Source: Paracoccaceae bacterium
Lineage (GTDB): Bacteria > Pseudomonadota > Alphaproteobacteria > Rhodobacterales > Rhodobacteraceae
Direction of reading: 5' to 3'
Assembly: GCA_003565055.1 (NCBI GenBank)
Contig: PXDM01000236.1
Coordinates: forward strand, 1-6,072
Length of the DNA: 6,072 nucleotides
This document shows positions 4,914 to 6,072 of this stretch, one piece after another (positions within the stretch are counted from its first letter, which is position 1; each line of letters begins with the position of its first letter). The notes below the pieces were generated by a model. It saw only the letters and a program-made list of their open reading frames with translations. It did no database searches and was not told the DNA's origin. The position numbers were made by a program, and so were the translations under genes.

Positions 4914-6072
4914 ATGACCCGAACCCTCGTCACATTCTCAGACGATCAGGCCGAAGCCTGGGACTGTATTGCGCAGACGCTGGCGCAAGCTGGCGTCGAT
5001 CTGGTGGAGTCCAGCTGCCAATCCGCCCCGGAAGACCGCCGCGCGACTTTTGCCGTGATGGGCAAGGCCGGATCCGGCAAAACCATGCTGCTCGCCGAAC
5101 TGACCCGCGCGCTCTTGCAGGCCGGTGTCGAGTTGATCTCGGGCGATTATGAAGGCCGCCGCAAACGCGAAAAGCGCACGCTCGCGGTGCTTGCGCCCAC
5201 CAACAAAGCGGCCTCAGTGCTGCGCGCACGCGGGGTCGCCGCGACGACGATCCACCGCATTCTCTACACGCCCGTTTACGACCCCGAATATGAACGCATC
5301 GCCGAATGGCTGACCGGCACCATCGCGCGCCCGAGCATCGAAGGGCTCTCCGATACGGCCCTCGACCGCGCCCATGCGTTCTATGCGCAAGTGAAATCCA
5401 TCCCCGGTGCCATGGCCGCAGCGGGCTTGCGCGGGTCAGACTTCATCACTGGCTGGAAACGGCGCGAGGATCCGCTCGATATCGGCTTCATCGACGAAAG
5501 CTCGATGCTCGATTCGCGCCAGCTCGAAGACCTGCAGGAGCTGTTCTCGACCCTGATCCTTTTCGGCGACCCTGCACAGCTCGCACCTGTCAACCAGCCC
5601 GGCGGCATGGTCTTCGACGCGCTGCCTGCCCCCGCGAAACTCGTGCTCAACCGCATCCACCGCCAGGCGCAGGACAATCCGATCCTCGACCTGGCCCATG
5701 CGCTCGCAGATCCGGATCTGGGCTTTGAGGATTTCGAGCGCCGCATCGAGGAGGCCGCGCGCCGCGATGATCGCGTCCATCTGGCAGAGCGCGTTGATTC
5801 GGACCTGATGGCGCGCTCTCCCGTCCTCGTCTGGCGCAATGCGACGCGGCTGCGCCTGATCACGGCCTTCCGTCGCGCCCATGAGGCCCCGGAAACAGCG
5901 CTCTTGCCGGGCGAGCCGCTGATCTGCGACGGGTTGGAGCTGCCGTTGAAACACCGCAAGAAGCGCATCGACCTTGAGGCGCGCGGTCTGATCAAGGGCG
6001 CACAGGTCGCCTATCTCGGTGCAGGCCGCAAACCGGGCTTTTCGCGGCTGCATATTTTCGGCGCGGAAGAGC
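4914..6072 (+). CDS. SF1B ATP-dependent DNA helicase (RecD2/Dda/Pif1-like), 5' part
   Basis: The frame starts at ATG 4914 and is still open at the right edge, giving 386 visible residues. An in-frame TAG at 4902-4904 rules out a start further upstream. Superfamily 1 helicase motifs appear in order: GKAGSGKT (50-57, Walker A), APTNKAA (94-100, motif Ia), TTIHRIL (111-117), FIDESSML (192-199, Walker B), GDPAQLAPV (218-226, motif III) and LNRIHRQ (245-251, motif IV). This pattern is typical of the RecD2, Dda and Pif1 group, ATP-driven 5'-3' DNA translocases that unwind duplexes in repair or replication. The C-terminal motifs V and VI should lie beyond the window. There is no N-terminal helix-hairpin-helix region as in classical RecD2, so it is closer in build to Dda-type proteins or to the short RecD-like helicases of alphaproteobacteria. 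A ~75-residue charged insertion lies between TTIHRIL and Walker B. Its role in the cell cannot be told from context. Confidence 0.9.
   Translation, partial: MTRTLVTFSDDQAEAWDCIAQTLAQAGVDLVESSCQSAPEDRRATFAVMGKAGSGKTMLLAELTRALLQAGVELISGDYEGRRKREKRTLAVLAPTNKAASVLRARGVAATTIHRILYTPVYDPEYERIAEWLTGTIARPSIEGLSDTALDRAHAFYAQVKSIPGAMAAAGLRGSDFITGWKRREDPLDIGFIDESSMLDSRQLEDLQELFSTLILFGDPAQLAPVNQPGGMVFDALPAPAKLVLNRIHRQAQDNPILDLAHALADPDLGFEDFERRIEEAARRDDRVHLAERVDSDLMARSPVLVWRNATRLRLITAFRRAHEAPETALLPGEPLICDGLELPLKHRKKRIDLEARGLIKGAQVAYLGAGRKPGFSRLHIFGAEE

Noticed and set aside
4853..5152. A + strand frame starting at 4853 that overlaps the helicase start
   Set aside because: It is in a different frame from the helicase motifs, ends inside that gene and gives a low-complexity product.
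5381..6053. Two long overlapping - strand frames opposite the helicase
   Set aside because: They overlap each other and the clear helicase frame, and their low-complexity Arg/Ser- or Ala-rich products have no domain signature.

Overview
The window is a 6.1-kb piece of a GC-rich chromosome. It most likely comes from an alphaproteobacterium of the Rhodobacter/Paracoccus type (Rhodobacterales). The main evidence is the crotonyl-CoA carboxylase/reductase, whose length and sequence match what I recall of the Rhodobacter sphaeroides enzyme almost throughout. GC-rich codon use and promoter spacing agree with this. All convincing genes are on the + strand, and they look like ordinary chromosomal genes. 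I see no mobile element, CRISPR array, tRNA, rRNA or integration scar.

Layout: (1) 1-1029 is the 3' part of rimO, the ribosomal protein S12 methylthiotransferase; its N-terminal ~98 residues lie off the left edge. (2) 1127-1549 is ndk, nucleoside diphosphate kinase, followed by a strong intrinsic terminator at 1575-1602. (3) 1666-3093 encodes a short PlsB-like glycerol-3-phosphate acyltransferase. It has no visible Shine-Dalgarno sequence and may be translated from a leaderless mRNA. (4) 3094-3242 is an AT-rich control region with a candidate promoter and TGC/GCA-rich inverted repeats. (5) 3243-4535 is ccr, the key enzyme of the ethylmalonyl-CoA pathway of acetate assimilation, closed by a second hairpin terminator. 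(6) 4657-4851 encodes an unrecognised 64-residue protein behind a perfect TATAAT box. (7) From 4914 to the right edge runs the 5' part of an SF1B (RecD2/Dda/Pif1-like) ATP-dependent DNA helicase, open at its 3' end.

The genes do not form one pathway: they cover ribosome modification, nucleotide balance, phospholipid synthesis, C2 carbon assimilation and DNA metabolism. The two terminators and the separate promoter candidates suggest mostly short transcription units. The acyltransferase and ccr are both acyl-CoA enzymes and are not separated by any visible terminator, so read-through into ccr is possible.

I found no clearly new system. The points most worth a second look are the ccr leader with a possible PhaR-type operator, the short acyltransferase with a divergent substrate motif, the two probable leaderless starts, the small unknown protein, and the expanded insertion in the helicase.
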